Shown: positions 17,348-26,949 of the stretch, one piece after another
Position numbering within the stretch: position 1 is the first letter of the stretch
Layout of the letters: every line of letters starts with the position of its first letter
From: an uncultured Bacillota bacterium
GTDB lineage: Bacteria; Bacillota; Clostridia; Oscillospirales; Oscillospiraceae
Reading direction: 5' to 3'
Assembly (NCBI GenBank): GCA_947426945.1
Contig: CANEFX010000004.1
Location: forward strand, 55,715 to 119,714
DNA: 64,000 nt
The notes under the pieces: generated by a model
Told to the model about the DNA's origin: nothing
The model's input: the letters and a program-made list of their open reading frames with translations, nothing else
Databases searched by the model: none
Translations under genes and position numbers: made by a program

Positions 17348-18604
17348 TTACCCCCGTTCCGTCTCGTAAGCAGTTCCATCTTTCATTACAAAGCAGCAGT
17401 CCATCAGCGCGTCCGGGTCGGCAAGCAAATCCCGACCCCACGCTGCGACATCTGCCCTCATCCCGGGCTGAATGGCGCCAATATCATGCCTTCCCAGAAT
17501 CTCCGCATTGACCGAAGTGGCGGCCCGCAGCGCCTGGAACGGCGCAAACCCGCTGCGCAGCCAGGAGGCGTATTCCCGGCCGCACTCATAGCAGGGGTAT
17601 GTCTCGCACATGTCTGTCCCATATCCCAACCGCAGGCGGCTCTCCCGGATAACCTCCCGGCCGGCCCTCAGCTGGGGGCCGTAGGCGCGCAGCTTCTCCC
17701 GAAATTCCGCCGGCTCCCGCCGTTGAAGCGCCTCCTCGTCCATCAGAATGATTTCGTCGTACTGCATCATCGTAGGGACCAGATAGACGTCGTGCGCTTT
17801 CATTTCCTCGGCCGTTTTTTCATCCATAAGGGAGCCGTGTTCGATCCCGTCTATCCCCATGGACACCAGTTTTTGAATGGTCTCCGGCGTGTAGGCGTGG
17901 GCTGTTACCGGGATACGCATCTGGTGGGCCGCCGCAATCACAGAAGCGTACTCCTCATCGGTCAGCTGAACGTCTCCCGGGCCGCCGTACGGATTCATGA
18001 AACCGCCGTTGGCCATCAGTTTGATAAAGTCAGCCCCCATTTTGGCCTGCTCTCTCACCGACGCGATAAAGAAGTCCTTTCCCGTTCCAATCCCCGGGTA
18101 GTCCTCGGCCAGAGCTGAAGCCAGATCGGGATTACCGGACAGCGCTCTGGTAAAATCTGCCATTCCGCCCACGCAGCCGGTATAGAACGGTGCGACCGAC
18201 AGCGATGCGCCGGGGAAATAGCCCTGGTCGATAGCTCGTTTTGCATCAATAGAGGCATAGCCGTCGTTGCAGTGGCAGCCCACCACACGCAGTGTGGTAA
18301 ACCCCCTGCGCAGCGCCCGTTCGGCATTGTAGAGCACAGCCATCCCCTTCCAGGCCTTTGAGGTGTAGACGCTCTCCCAGCCGCGCCGCCTCCAGTCAAA
18401 GGTACTCAGATGGACATGGGCGTCAATCAGGCCGGGCGTAACTGTGTCGCCAGACAGATCTATCCGTTGGGCCTGCCTTGGACGCGGTATGTCTTTTCCC
18501 ACCTTTTGAATTCTGCCGTCCTCTATCAGGATGTCCATACCCGTGAAAAAGTCCTCGTGGATTCCGTCGAACAATTTTCCGCATGTTATAATGGTCTGGC
18601 CCAT
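17348..18604 (-). CDS. Amidohydrolase-superfamily metallo-hydrolase (prolidase / imidazolonepropionase-like)
   Basis: A 418-residue TIM-barrel hydrolase. All metal ligands are seen: HxH in DAHVHLSTF, the Lys in FIKLMANGG (usually carboxylated), His in VTAHAYTPE, His in GIEHGSLMD and Asp in GYGTDMCETY. Members of this group include Xaa-Pro and Xaa-Arg dipeptidases; cargo next to an oligopeptide transporter and two peptidases fits a dipeptidase. The start at 18604 follows GAGAGGAGACGG; an upstream ATG at 18754 would overlap the transporter gene out of context. Gap to the preceding ABC gene is 16 bp. Confidence 0.85.
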   Translation of the reverse strand: MGQTIITCGKLFDGIHEDFFTGMDILIEDGRIQKVGKDIPRPRQAQRIDLSGDTVTPGLIDAHVHLSTFDWRRRGWESVYTSKAWKGMAVLYNAERALRRGFTTLRVVGCHCNDGYASIDAKRAIDQGYFPGASLSVAPFYTGCVGGMADFTRALSGNPDLASALAEDYPGIGTGKDFFIASVREQAKMGADFIKLMANGGFMNPYGGPGDVQLTDEEYASVIAAAHQMRIPVTAHAYTPETIQKLVSMGIDGIEHGSLMDEKTAEEMKAHDVYLVPTMMQYDEIILMDEEALQRREPAEFREKLRAYGPQLRAGREVIRESRLRLGYGTDMCETYPCYECGREYASWLRSGFAPFQALRAATSVNAEILGRHDIGAIQPGMRADVAAWGRDLLADPDALMDCCFVMKDGTAYETERG

Positions 18605-18620
18605 GTCCCCGTCTCCTCTC

Positions 18621-19580
18621 TCAAAGCTCGCTCCAGCGGCAGCAGGCCGCCATATGCCCCGGAGCCACCTCCAGCAACTCCACCGGGCCCTGCGTGCATC
18701 TCTCGGTACAATGCCGGCACCGGAGTGCAAAGCGGCAGCCGGGCGCCGGATCAATCGGGCTGACGACCTCCCCTTTCAGAACCTCTCTCTTCTTGCCGCG
18801 GCAGCTCAGGTCAGGAACAGGGATGGCGGACAAAAGAGCTTTTGTGTAAGGGTGGTATGGATGGGAAAACAGCTCCTGACTGGGCGCTCTCTCCACGCAT
18901 TTCCCCAGATACATCACGGCGATCTCATCGCTGATCATTTTTACAACAGAGAGGTCGTGAGTGACAAACATGTAAGTCAGCCCAAGCTCCTCCTGCAGGT
19001 CCAGCATCAGATTCAATATCTGGGCCTGAATCGATACGTCCAGCGCGCTGACCGGCTCGTCGCATACGATAAACTCCGGCTCCAGCGCCAGTGCCTTGGC
19101 AATTCCGATTCTCTGCCTCCGGCCTCCGTCCAGCTCGTGGGGATACGCATTGCTCAGCCGGGCAGCCAGACCCACGGTCTCCATCAGCTGCCCCACCTTT
19201 TTTTCAATCTCCCGCCGGTCGGTCATGGTTTTGTTGATATATATCGGCTCAGAAATGATTTCTCTCACTGTCATGCGGGGATCCAGCGAGGCGTACGGAT
19301 CCTGAAAAATCATCTGCATGTGCTGTCTCATCCGTTTGGTGTCCCGCCTTCCGTAGCCTGCAATGTCAGTTCCCTTGTACAGAATTTCTCCGGAAGTGGG
19401 CTCCAGCAGTTTCAGGATGGTGCGTCCCAGCGTACTCTTGCCGCAGCCGGACTCCCCCACAACGCCAAGTGTCTTTCCCCGGCGAAACTGAAGATTCACG
19501 TCGTCCACTGCGTGCAAAAGCCCCCTCGGCGTCTGAAAATACTTTTTCAGCTGTCTTGTCTCCAGCAATATTTCATTCAT
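18621..19580 (-). CDS. oppF: Oligopeptide ABC transporter ATP-binding protein (OppF/DppF type)
   Basis: A 319-residue ATPase that drives peptide import together with OppD. The Walker A is GESGCGKST, the Walker B IVCDEP, and the C-terminal Cys-rich oligopeptide extension is present (CRHCTERC). The ABC signature is unusual: [10 protein letters not shown] instead of LSGGQRQRIG, with Ser and Gln both replaced. This does occur in some OppF-like proteins and the partner OppD has a normal FSGGMKQR. The start overlaps the oppD stop by 4 bp. Confidence 0.92.
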   Translation of the reverse strand: MNEILLETRQLKKYFQTPRGLLHAVDDVNLQFRRGKTLGVVGESGCGKSTLGRTILKLLEPTSGEILYKGTDIAGYGRRDTKRMRQHMQMIFQDPYASLDPRMTVREIISEPIYINKTMTDRREIEKKVGQLMETVGLAARLSNAYPHELDGGRRQRIGIAKALALEPEFIVCDEPVSALDVSIQAQILNLMLDLQEELGLTYMFVTHDLSVVKMISDEIAVMYLGKCVERAPSQELFSHPYHPYTKALLSAIPVPDLSCRGKKREVLKGEVVSPIDPAPGCRFALRCRHCTERCTQGPVELLEVAPGHMAACCRWSEL

Positions 19581-20581
19581 CTGCTTCCCATCTCCTCCTC
19601 ACCCTGTGCATACAAAAAGCACTTGATCATATGAGACTGGCTGATCTGCACTGGCTCAGGCTCCCGCTCCCGGCAAATCGGTTTGCAGCGGGGACATCTC
19701 GGGTGAAATTTGCAGCCTGCCGGAAGATCCGTCGGATCTGGCATCAGTCCCTCAATGGATTTCAGCCGCCTTTCCGTGCTGACCAGGCTGGGCAGCGCGT
19801 CAAAAAGCCCTTTGGTATAGGGGTGGTGCGCCTCTCCGCTGAATATATCCTCCACTGTGCCGAATTCAATGATTTCTCCCGCATATACCGTAGCCACTGT
19901 GTCGCATTTCTCCGCCACAATGCCCAAGTCGTGGGTAATGAGTATCATGGTCATGCCAAGCCGCTCCCGCAGCTGGCTCATCATATCCAGCACCTGCGCC
20001 TGAATGGTAACGTCCAGCGCCGTAGTCGGCTCGTCCGCAATCAGCAGCTTGGGGCTGCACGCCAAGGCCATCGCGATAACGACCCGTTGTTTCATTCCGC
20101 CGGAAAACTGGTGTGGGTATTCATGATACCGGGCGGCCGGGATTCCCACCAGCTCCAGCATTTCATGGACGCGGGCAATCAGCTCCTCCCGGGACTTCTT
20201 CTCCTCATTGTGCAGCTCCAGCCCCTCCAATATCTGCTCTCCGATTGTCAGCACAGGATTCAGGCTGGTCATGGGATCCTGAAAGATCATTGATATCTTC
20301 TCCCCGCGGATCGCCTGCATCTCTTTTTTCTTACATTGCAGCAGGTCTCGCCCCTCAAATATGATTTCTCCTGACTCGATCCTGCTGGTCCGTTCCGGCA
20401 GCAGACCCATGACAGACAGCGCCACCGTAGTTTTTCCGGCGCCCGTTTCGCCCACCAGGCCCAGGCACTCTCCCTCCTGCACCCCGAAGCTGAGGCCATT
20501 GACCGCCTGTACCCGCTCCCCGCTCCCCGCGTAGGCCACACGGAGATCCTTCACTTCCAGAATGGTATGAATTTTACTCAT
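19577..20581 (-). CDS. oppD: Oligopeptide ABC transporter ATP-binding protein (OppD/DppD type)
   Basis: A 334-residue ATPase, the second nucleotide-binding subunit of the peptide importer. Walker [10 protein letters not shown], signature FSGGMKQR, Walker B LLIADEP and the C-terminal [14 protein letters not shown]ys cluster mark the OppD group. The ribosome site GAGGAGAGG lies right before the ATG. It lies 9 bp after oppC and overlaps oppF in ATGA, so the subunits should be made together. Confidence 0.95.
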   Translation of the reverse strand: MSKIHTILEVKDLRVAYAGSGERVQAVNGLSFGVQEGECLGLVGETGAGKTTVALSVMGLLPERTSRIESGEIIFEGRDLLQCKKKEMQAIRGEKISMIFQDPMTSLNPVLTIGEQILEGLELHNEEKKSREELIARVHEMLELVGIPAARYHEYPHQFSGGMKQRVVIAMALACSPKLLIADEPTTALDVTIQAQVLDMMSQLRERLGMTMILITHDLGIVAEKCDTVATVYAGEIIEFGTVEDIFSGEAHHPYTKGLFDALPSLVSTERRLKSIEGLMPDPTDLPAGCKFHPRCPRCKPICREREPEPVQISQSHMIKCFLYAQGEEEMGSR

Positions 20582-20590
20582 CTCCTCTCC

Positions 20591-21466
20591 TCAGTCCTTC
20601 AAGCGCGGGTCCAGCGCATCACGAAGGCCGTCCCCCAGCAAATTCAGCGCCAGCACGGTCAGCGCCAGAAAAATACCGGGAATGATAATCAGGTGGGGCG
20701 CCGACTGGATAAATTCACGGGCCTCCGAAAGCATGTTGCCCCACTCGGGCCTGGGCGCCTGAACGCCTAACCCGATATAGCTCAAGCCGGCCGCATTCAG
20801 AATGGAGCTTCCGATTCCCAGGGTGCACTGTACAATGATCGGCCCCAGCACATTGGGGATAATGTGCCGCGCCAACACATGGGCGGTACCGGCCCCTACC
20901 GCGTTGGCCGCCTCAATATAGTCCGCGTTGCGGATTGTCAGTACCGAGGACCGCACAACTCTGGCATAATTGGGAATGTCGGCCACTGCAATGGCAATCA
21001 TCAGGTTAAAGATACCCCCTCCCAGGGCCGCTACCACGGCCAGTGCCAGGATGGTGGAGGGGATCGCCATGATAATATCCATGCATCGCATCACGATGTT
21101 GTCATACCGGCCGCCGTAAAAGCCGGCCGTCGCGCCGATGGCGCCCCCGAAAACCAGGGATACCAGCACTGCGCCAAATCCAATGATAAGTGAGACGCGG
21201 GCCCCGTGGGCTATCCTGGCCAGCACATCCCGGCCGTAGTGGTCGGTGCCGAAAAGTCCCTTCTTCATAGGCGCCATCAGTCGGTTGGCAATATCCATTT
21301 TGGTGGCTACCTCGTTGTAATCCCCAATCAAATCGGCAAAAATTGCCATCAGAATGATGATGATTAAAATAACCAGACCTGCCATCGCCGTCCGATTTTT
21401 CTTCATCCGGCGCCATACGGCAGAAAATTTTCCCTGCTTCAGCCCCTGCTGACGGTCTCTTTTCAC
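20591..21466 (-). CDS. oppC: Oligopeptide ABC transporter permease (OppC/DppC type)
   Basis: A 291-residue inner-membrane permease with an N-terminal helix (VILIIIILMAIFADLI), then five further helices and the EAA loop EAANAVGAGTAHVLARHIIP that docks the ATPase. The GTDHYGRDVLARI motif is typical of OppC/DppC. It starts with GTG at 21466, supported by GGGAGG at about 10 bp. The gap to oppB is 16 bp. Confidence 0.93.
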   Translation of the reverse strand: MKRDRQQGLKQGKFSAVWRRMKKNRTAMAGLVILIIIILMAIFADLIGDYNEVATKMDIANRLMAPMKKGLFGTDHYGRDVLARIAHGARVSLIIGFGAVLVSLVFGGAIGATAGFYGGRYDNIVMRCMDIIMAIPSTILALAVVAALGGGIFNLMIAIAVADIPNYARVVRSSVLTIRNADYIEAANAVGAGTAHVLARHIIPNVLGPIIVQCTLGIGSSILNAAGLSYIGLGVQAPRPEWGNMLSEAREFIQSAPHLIIIPGIFLALTVLALNLLGDGLRDALDPRLKD

Positions 21467-21482
21467 AGCTGTGCCACCTCCC

Positions 21483-22412
21483 TCATTTTGCGAACTGCGC
21501 CCGTATCCTTGGATCGATCACCGCATACAGCAGGTCGATTACCAGATTGATTACGGTAAAGATGATGGCCAGTACTATCACCGATCCCATAATCAAGGGC
21601 GTGTCGCTGCTTCGAATCGCCGTTACCAGCAGGCTGCCCAGACCGGGCATGGCAAACACGGACTCAACCAGAACCGCCCCGCCGATCAGCTTGCTGAACT
21701 GTATCGCAACAATGGTTAAAACCGGGATCATCCCGTTTTTCAAACAGTGCTTCATGACGACCCGCCCTTCACCGGCCCCTTTTGCCCGGGCGGTGCGTAC
21801 ATAATCCTGGCGGATCACTTCCAGCATGGTGGAGCGGGTCATTCTGGTGACCACCGCCAGATTGACCGCCGCCAGCGTCAGGCAGGGCAGGATGTAATTG
21901 ATCCAGGAGTCCGCCCCCGTAGGCGGAAGCAGCTGCAGCTGCACCGAAAAGAGGAGCATCAGCATCAGGCCGATCCAGAAGGAGGGCATGGAAGCCAAAA
22001 CCAGTGCCAGGACTACACTGACCATGTCGATCACAGAATACTGCCTGATCGCGGAGATGATCCCGATGGGTATGCCGATTATGCACACCAAAAGAATGGA
22101 GAATGCCGCCAGTCTCAGCGTAACCGGGAATCGGGCGGCAATTTCGGCTGAAACACTGTTTCCGTTGCGGTAGGAGCTGCCCAGATCCCCCCGTATCAGT
22201 CCCTTCATATAGTTAAAATACTGCACAAAAAACGGTTCATTCAGCCCCATTTCCTCACTGAGCTGATCGATTGCCTCCTGTGTCGCTTCCGACCCCAATA
22301 TGAGTTGCGCCGGGTTTCCCGGCTTTAAATACATAATTGAGAAAATGATAAAGCTGACGCCGAGCACGATGGGGATCAGCCACAAGATTCGTTTCGCGAT
22401 ATACTTTCCCAT
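21483..22412 (-). CDS. oppB: Oligopeptide ABC transporter permease (OppB/DppB type)
   Basis: A 309-residue membrane permease of six helices, with the N-terminal KRILWLIPIVLGVSFIIF helix and the GGAVLVESVFAMPGLG motif shared by OppB/DppB. The EAA-like loop is YVRTARAKGAGEGRVVMKHC. It pairs with OppC to form the channel. The ribosome site is GGGAGG. It is separated from the binding-protein gene by 144 bp holding a strong hairpin. Confidence 0.93.
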   Translation of the reverse strand: MGKYIAKRILWLIPIVLGVSFIIFSIMYLKPGNPAQLILGSEATQEAIDQLSEEMGLNEPFFVQYFNYMKGLIRGDLGSSYRNGNSVSAEIAARFPVTLRLAAFSILLVCIIGIPIGIISAIRQYSVIDMVSVVLALVLASMPSFWIGLMLMLLFSVQLQLLPPTGADSWINYILPCLTLAAVNLAVVTRMTRSTMLEVIRQDYVRTARAKGAGEGRVVMKHCLKNGMIPVLTIVAIQFSKLIGGAVLVESVFAMPGLGSLLVTAIRSSDTPLIMGSVIVLAIIFTVINLVIDLLYAVIDPRIRAQFAK

Positions 22413-22501
22413 ATATCCTCCCTTTTGGGCTTAGCGCTTGTATCCATAGCCGGGAGACGCCAGACAGCGTTTCCGGATTGTGACTACAGGCTCTTAGTAT
22501 T

Positions 22502-22539
22502 GCAATACGCCGGAGAGCAATTTCTCTCCAGCGTATTGC
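22502..22539 (-). terminator. Intercistronic hairpin between the binding-protein and permease genes
   Basis: GCAATACGC-C-GGAGAG pairs with CTCTCC-A-GCGTATTGC over a 6-nt loop; no T run follows on the leftward strand. Such hairpins commonly protect or partially terminate binding-protein mRNA. Confidence 0.65.
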
Positions 22540-22556
22540 GCTACAGAATCACTCTG

Positions 22557-24113
22557 TTACCAGCTCAGTTCACAGACCCTGATAAATCCTCTGGGATCCG
22601 TATGATATCCCTGAATCCCCGCATTCGCCGCATTAATCACCGTAGTAAAGCACAGCGGGACAGTAGGCGCTTTCTGCCACAGATAGTCATTGATCTCTAA
22701 ATACATCTGGGTCCGCCTGCCGGGGTCGGGGCACACTCTGGCATCCTCCAGCATGGTATCCAGCTTGCTGTCGCTGTATTTGGAGAAATTATATACCTGT
22801 GAGGACTCAAACCGGGTGTACAGACTGAGGTCCGGGTCCGGGACCATCGCCACGATCCTGAGGATCGTCATGTCATAACCGCCGGACTCCACCATCGAAA
22901 GCAGAGTAGACCACTCATACACCTCAATGGTCAGATCGATGTTGACCTGCTGCAGGTAAGCTTTCAGCACCTGCGCAATCTTCTCCTGTACGCCGCTGGT
23001 AACCAGAATATTACAGCTGAATCCATCGGCGTAGCCGGCCTCCTGAAGCAGCTGCTTGGCCTTCTCCACCGAATACTCATAGGAGCCGTCCCCGGGGTCC
23101 TCAGACAGAGACAGCTTCGGAATAAACGATCCCATCTTCGCGGCGCCAACACCCTCGAAGCAGGCATCAATGATCGCCTGGGTATCCACTGCGTGATTCA
23201 CCGCCTGCCGTACCTTTTCATTGTCAAGGGGCGACTTTGTGCAGTTCAGATGGAGATGATAGGCGATCAGGGAATCCCCGGTATAGACCGCAACATTGTT
23301 GTCCGCCTCCAGAGACGCCATATCGGAGGTGGAGACGTCCAAAACCACATCCACCTGGCCGCTTTGCAGCGCAATTGCGGCCGTATTGCTGTCTGTATAG
23401 ACCTTGAAAACCACATTATCAATGGCGGGTTTCCCGGCCCAGTAATCCTCAAAGGCTTTCAGCGTAACCTTGTCGCCGGAATCCCAGCTTACGACCTGGT
23501 AAGGGCCATAGGCCACAGGGGCACGTCCGAACGCCTCATTTCCCATCTCCTCACAGGCGCGCTTATTCACGATCCCGGTGCTGGGTGAGGAGAGATAAGC
23601 CAACTGAATTGGCGAAGCGTAGCTCAGGTGAAAAATTACAGTGCTCTCATTCGGGCACTCCACCCGATCGATCGCCGCAAACGCCTTGGCCACCAAGGTG
23701 GATGCCTTTCCCCGTTCCACGGTGTAGGCCACATCCTCAGAGGTCAGGGTATCCCCATTGTGAGCCTTTACGCCCTGTCTTAAATAGAACGTGTATGTCA
23801 ATCCGTCCTCGGCAATTTCCCACTTCTCTGCCAGGCCCTCAACGTAGTTCATATTCTCGTCTACATTGATCAGCGTATCGGATATCTGCATGACGACCCT
23901 CTGTGTGGTGGTATCCTCTCCATACTGCGGATCCAGGCTGGTGGGCTCCGCAGAGGTGGATACCACAATCGTGTCCTTGACGCTCGGGCCCGCAGGGGGC
24001 TGGCTCCCCGCAGAGCCGGGGGTGTTCTCGGTCTGCTTGCCACAGGCCGAGAGGGTCCCGGCCAGAAGGGCAAAAATCAGCAGAATATTGATCCTACGCA
24101 TCCATCTTGTCAT
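22557..24113 (-). CDS. Extracellular solute-binding lipoprotein, family 5 (oligopeptide)
   Basis: A 518-residue lipoprotein that delivers peptide to the OppBCDF importer. It has a basic start, a hydrophobic core and the lipobox LSAC with Cys24. It continues into the SBP_bac_5 fold with LDPQYGEDTTT, then GLAEKWEIAEDGLTYTFYLR and HNGDTLTSEDV. The ribosome site AAAGGAGG is strong. It is the second gene of the operon, 19 bp after the M28 peptidase gene. Peptide length preference cannot be read. Confidence 0.93.
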   Translation of the reverse strand: MTRWMRRINILLIFALLAGTLSACGKQTENTPGSAGSQPPAGPSVKDTIVVSTSAEPTSLDPQYGEDTTTQRVVMQISDTLINVDENMNYVEGLAEKWEIAEDGLTYTFYLRQGVKAHNGDTLTSEDVAYTVERGKASTLVAKAFAAIDRVECPNESTVIFHLSYASPIQLAYLSSPSTGIVNKRACEEMGNEAFGRAPVAYGPYQVVSWDSGDKVTLKAFEDYWAGKPAIDNVVFKVYTDSNTAAIALQSGQVDVVLDVSTSDMASLEADNNVAVYTGDSLIAYHLHLNCTKSPLDNEKVRQAVNHAVDTQAIIDACFEGVGAAKMGSFIPKLSLSEDPGDGSYEYSVEKAKQLLQEAGYADGFSCNILVTSGVQEKIAQVLKAYLQQVNIDLTIEVYEWSTLLSMVESGGYDMTILRIVAMVPDPDLSLYTRFESSQVYNFSKYSDSKLDTMLEDARVCPDPGRRTQMYLEINDYLWQKAPTVPLCFTTVINAANAGIQGYHTDPRGFIRVCELSW

Positions 24114-24132
24114 TTTTACGACCTCCTTTTGT

Positions 24133-25875
24133 CTATTTCACTAAAACCAGCTTGGTCAGCCGGGTCAGTGCACTGATTTGATATAGCGCGTCGTTAATCC
24201 TGTTTTTATTTCTTACAAGCTGCGTCTGAATCAGTCCATACGCAAGGCTGTCCGGGTCCAGCTCGTCCAACCGCTCTAAATCGGCCAGCAGCGGGATCGG
24301 ACAGGACAGTTTTCCGTAGCCATAACTGTCCTGCGCATATTTGTCCGCATACGTCAGCGTTACATTGGTAATACAGCGGGAAACCCCCTTGACATATTCG
24401 TTGTATACGTCTGCCCACTTTCCTCTGCACCGGTCTTTCATACTCTGAACTGACATAACTCCCTGTGCCGTTTCGTCCAGATTTGTCAGAAGATCGGAAA
24501 AATCCATATGCGCCCCGAAGCGCTCCCCCAGTTCACCGGCCTTCCGGCGCAGTTCCGCCAGCTTTTCCGTAAAGTCATAGGGTAAAATTTCTATCGTGGC
24601 AAGGTCGTACAGCACCTGCAGGGTCGCCTGTGTGTCCAGCTCCAGAATGTCCTGGTCGCATTTGTCCAGGCCATCTTCTTTCGTGTGGTTCCACCAGCCC
24701 AGCGTGGCTCCGTGGGCATGCTCCATATATTCCCTGGTAAAGGACATCCTCTGGGTAATAGATGGGATACCGATCCCCATAAAGCTCTGGTCTCCGATTT
24801 TTTTCAGGGACATGGTCCGCAGCTCACGCCCGGGCAGCATCCGCTGGGCATTATCCGCCGCGAAACCCAACAGCTCCTCCGAAGCCTTGATCTCAAACAG
24901 CTGGGTATCCCGGACTCCGGTGGAGTCGATATGCATATAGCCCACGCACCGCTTATTGAGCTGATCCCAATGGTTGTCTACAAACCATGTAGAGCCGGCC
25001 GCTTCCGCAATCTCATGGCCATTCCAGAAAACAAAGTAGACGTCCCGGTCCAGTTTCTCTCGGTTTTCCGCCAGAATCCGGCAGACCTCCAGCGTTGTCG
25101 CGTTGCCGGTAGCGTTGCAGGTCACGCCCGGCTGCCAGGCGTCCAGATGGGAGCACACCAGCAAAAATTCGTCTCTGTGGCCGTTTCCCCGTAGTATCCC
25201 CAGGGGCTGGAGCAGTCGGCTCCACTTTCGGTTGGCGACAGCGGTTACCTTTACCGTTACACGCTGGCCGGACTGGCACAGGGTTTTCAATTTCAGCCCC
25301 GCTCCTCTTGTCACGCCAACCCCGATGATATCCGGAATTTTAGGGAAGGTCTCCTCCGTAGGGTTGCCCCACACCCCCTTCAAGCCTCTGTGGCAGATGA
25401 CTTCTTCATCATTTCCCCAGTTCATGCATATCATTCCGGCAGCCCCCATTTCCGCCGCGATGCGGGCTTTTTCCGGCACCGGAGGAGCATAGGACACCTC
25501 GGTCAGAACCATTTTATTTGAGACGTTCAAGTCCTTGTACGCCTCATATGAGCCGCTGCCCACATATACCAGCTCCAGCTCCAATCCCTCCGGCGGGGTC
25601 GCGCGGATATGTGCGCAGGGCAGGCTGTCCAGCTTTTCAGATATGGGGGATATGATTTCCAGATTGGAGCATATTGGTTCGCTGTTATAGGCAAAAAAGC
25701 TCTCGTTTGCCACCTCCAAACCATATTGCTCCATTCGCTGCGCGATATACTGTGCAGCCTTTTCCTGACAATGGCTTCCGGCAAGACGGTAGGGGGTTTC
25801 TTCCGTCAGCCATTGAATCGTTTTCCAAAGTTCCTGTCTGCTTACCCGGCAGGCCAGTGTCGTCTGCGTATTCAA
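24133..25875 (-). CDS. M28-family peptidase with PA domain
   Basis: A 580-residue protein with a protease-associated (PA) insert (about 95-215) and an M28 zinc aminopeptidase domain (about 240-400). Ligand motifs are partly altered: SHLDAW keeps the first His/Asp, but the bridging Asp is Cys in GVTCNATGNA and the usual Glu-Glu pair reads WNGHEIAEAAGS; HIDSTG and WWNHTKEDGLDK keep the other ligands. No signal peptide, so it acts inside on imported peptides. Starts with TTG at 25875 after CGGAGGG. First gene of the eight-gene leftward operon. Confidence 0.85.
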   Translation of the reverse strand: MNTQTTLACRVSRQELWKTIQWLTEETPYRLAGSHCQEKAAQYIAQRMEQYGLEVANESFFAYNSEPICSNLEIISPISEKLDSLPCAHIRATPPEGLELELVYVGSGSYEAYKDLNVSNKMVLTEVSYAPPVPEKARIAAEMGAAGMICMNWGNDEEVICHRGLKGVWGNPTEETFPKIPDIIGVGVTRGAGLKLKTLCQSGQRVTVKVTAVANRKWSRLLQPLGILRGNGHRDEFLLVCSHLDAWQPGVTCNATGNATTLEVCRILAENREKLDRDVYFVFWNGHEIAEAAGSTWFVDNHWDQLNKRCVGYMHIDSTGVRDTQLFEIKASEELLGFAADNAQRMLPGRELRTMSLKKIGDQSFMGIGIPSITQRMSFTREYMEHAHGATLGWWNHTKEDGLDKCDQDILELDTQATLQVLYDLATIEILPYDFTEKLAELRRKAGELGERFGAHMDFSDLLTNLDETAQGVMSVQSMKDRCRGKWADVYNEYVKGVSRCITNVTLTYADKYAQDSYGYGKLSCPIPLLADLERLDELDPDSLAYGLIQTQLVRNKNRINDALYQISALTRLTKLVLVK

Positions 25876-25927
25876 TTGGATTCCCTCCGTTTAATTCTTT
25901 TCTCCCAGCTAAATATATTCTAAGTCA

Positions 25928-25981
25928 CTTGGTCACCCACATGTCTGTAAATAGTATAGCTTTCAACCCATCTCATGTCAA
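25928..25981 (-). promoter_or_regulatory. Promoter and candidate GntR operator of the peptidase/opp operon
   Basis: Leftward TTGACA (25976-25981), 17-bp spacer, TATACT (25953-25958). Downstream of the -10 lies CTTGGTCACCCA (plus-strand 25928-25939), containing GGTNACC. The identical 12-mer in opposite orientation occurs at 26897-26908 behind another promoter, at nearly the same distance from its -10. Confidence 0.75.
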
Positions 25982-26074
25982 TCATACTTTTTAATATAAT
26001 TCCCTCATAGATTTTGTCTATTATGACAGTTTTTACGCAAATCAATTTTGCCGCTCTCCCAGGCAGGCTGACAC

Positions 26075-26104
26075 TTGACAGGCCAATTTCAAATGAGATA
26101 AAAT
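26075..26104 (+). promoter_or_regulatory. Promoter of regulator 2
   Basis: TTGACA, 18-bp spacer, TAAAAT, 29 bp before the start and followed by AAAAGGAG. Confidence 0.7.
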
Positions 26105-26132
26105 AAGAAAAAATAGTGAAAAGGAGCAGGTC

Positions 26133-26828
26133 ATGAAGAGTCAATCAGGTATTACGCGCCCTCTTTTGTATCAGGAGGTCATAACTGCCTTATATCGGAT
26201 CATCGACCAGGATCAGATTTGCCCCGGTATGAAGCTTCCCTCTGAACGCGAACTTATGGAGCGCCTTGGCGTCAGCCGCAACGTACTGCGGGAGGCTTTT
26301 CATGTTTTGGAGCTGCGCGGCGTCATTATCTCCCGCCAGGGTAAAGGACGTTTTTTGCGCTCCTTGCCCCAGGGCTCGTCTCTGGACGGCCGTGAGACGC
26401 AGATTGCCAAATCCTTGGAGCAGCGTTCCCTCCTGGAGGCTTATGAAGTGAGACAGGTCCTGGAGGTCAAAGCGGTGGAGCTGATTGTCCGCAATGCATC
26501 TTCAAAGGATCTGGAAGATTTGGAAGCGGCCTATCAGAAAATGCTGGAGCGATTTGTGCAAACAGGGATAACGGCCGGAGAATTCGAACTGCACCGTCTC
26601 TACGCCCAAAAGACCGGCAGTCTTTTTATGGAGCAGACCTTAAACTCCGTCTTGTCCTCTATTTTGGACATGATGCATACAACCTTTTACGACATTATGA
26701 CGACCCATCAGACAGAGCGGGAGGCCCGGCAGCACCGGGCAATCCTGGACGCAATCCAGGCCAGAGATGCGGCTCAGGCAAAACAGGCTATGCATGATCA
26801 CATACAGGAGAGCATCGACCTTCTTTGA
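26133..26828 (+). CDS. GntR-family regulator, FadR/FCD type (regulator 2)
   Basis: A 231-residue paralogue of regulator 1. The winged helix (LPSERELMERLGVSRNVLRE) is followed by an FCD domain with HRLY, HQTEREARQHRAIL and HDHIQ as likely metal-binding histidines. It is divergent from the peptidase/opp operon and followed by the ATC-hydrolase-like gene, so it is the best candidate for binding CTTGGTCACCCA at both promoters. The ribosome site is AAAAGGAG. Having two near-identical regulators on either side of one operon suggests a duplication with different ligands or targets. Confidence 0.9.
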   Translation: MKSQSGITRPLLYQEVITALYRIIDQDQICPGMKLPSERELMERLGVSRNVLREAFHVLELRGVIISRQGKGRFLRSLPQGSSLDGRETQIAKSLEQRSLLEAYEVRQVLEVKAVELIVRNASSKDLEDLEAAYQKMLERFVQTGITAGEFELHRLYAQKTGSLFMEQTLNSVLSSILDMMHTTFYDIMTTHQTEREARQHRAILDAIQARDAAQAKQAMHDHIQESIDLL

Positions 26829-26853
26829 TTTTTGAAAACCAGTAAAATTGCAG

Positions 26854-26908
26854 TTGACTTTTATCGGTTTTTCTATATAATCAAGATATGGTTAAATGGG
26901 TGACCAAG
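26854..26908 (+). promoter_or_regulatory. Promoter and candidate GntR operator of the ATC-hydrolase/M20 genes
   Basis: TTGACT (26854-26859), 16-bp spacer, TATAAT (26876-26881), then TGGGTGACCAAG at 26897-26908, the reverse complement of the 12-mer at 25928. Confidence 0.75.
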
Positions 26909-26949
26909 TAGTTAACCAGTCATTTGATTTGAACAAGGAGGAACTTTAT

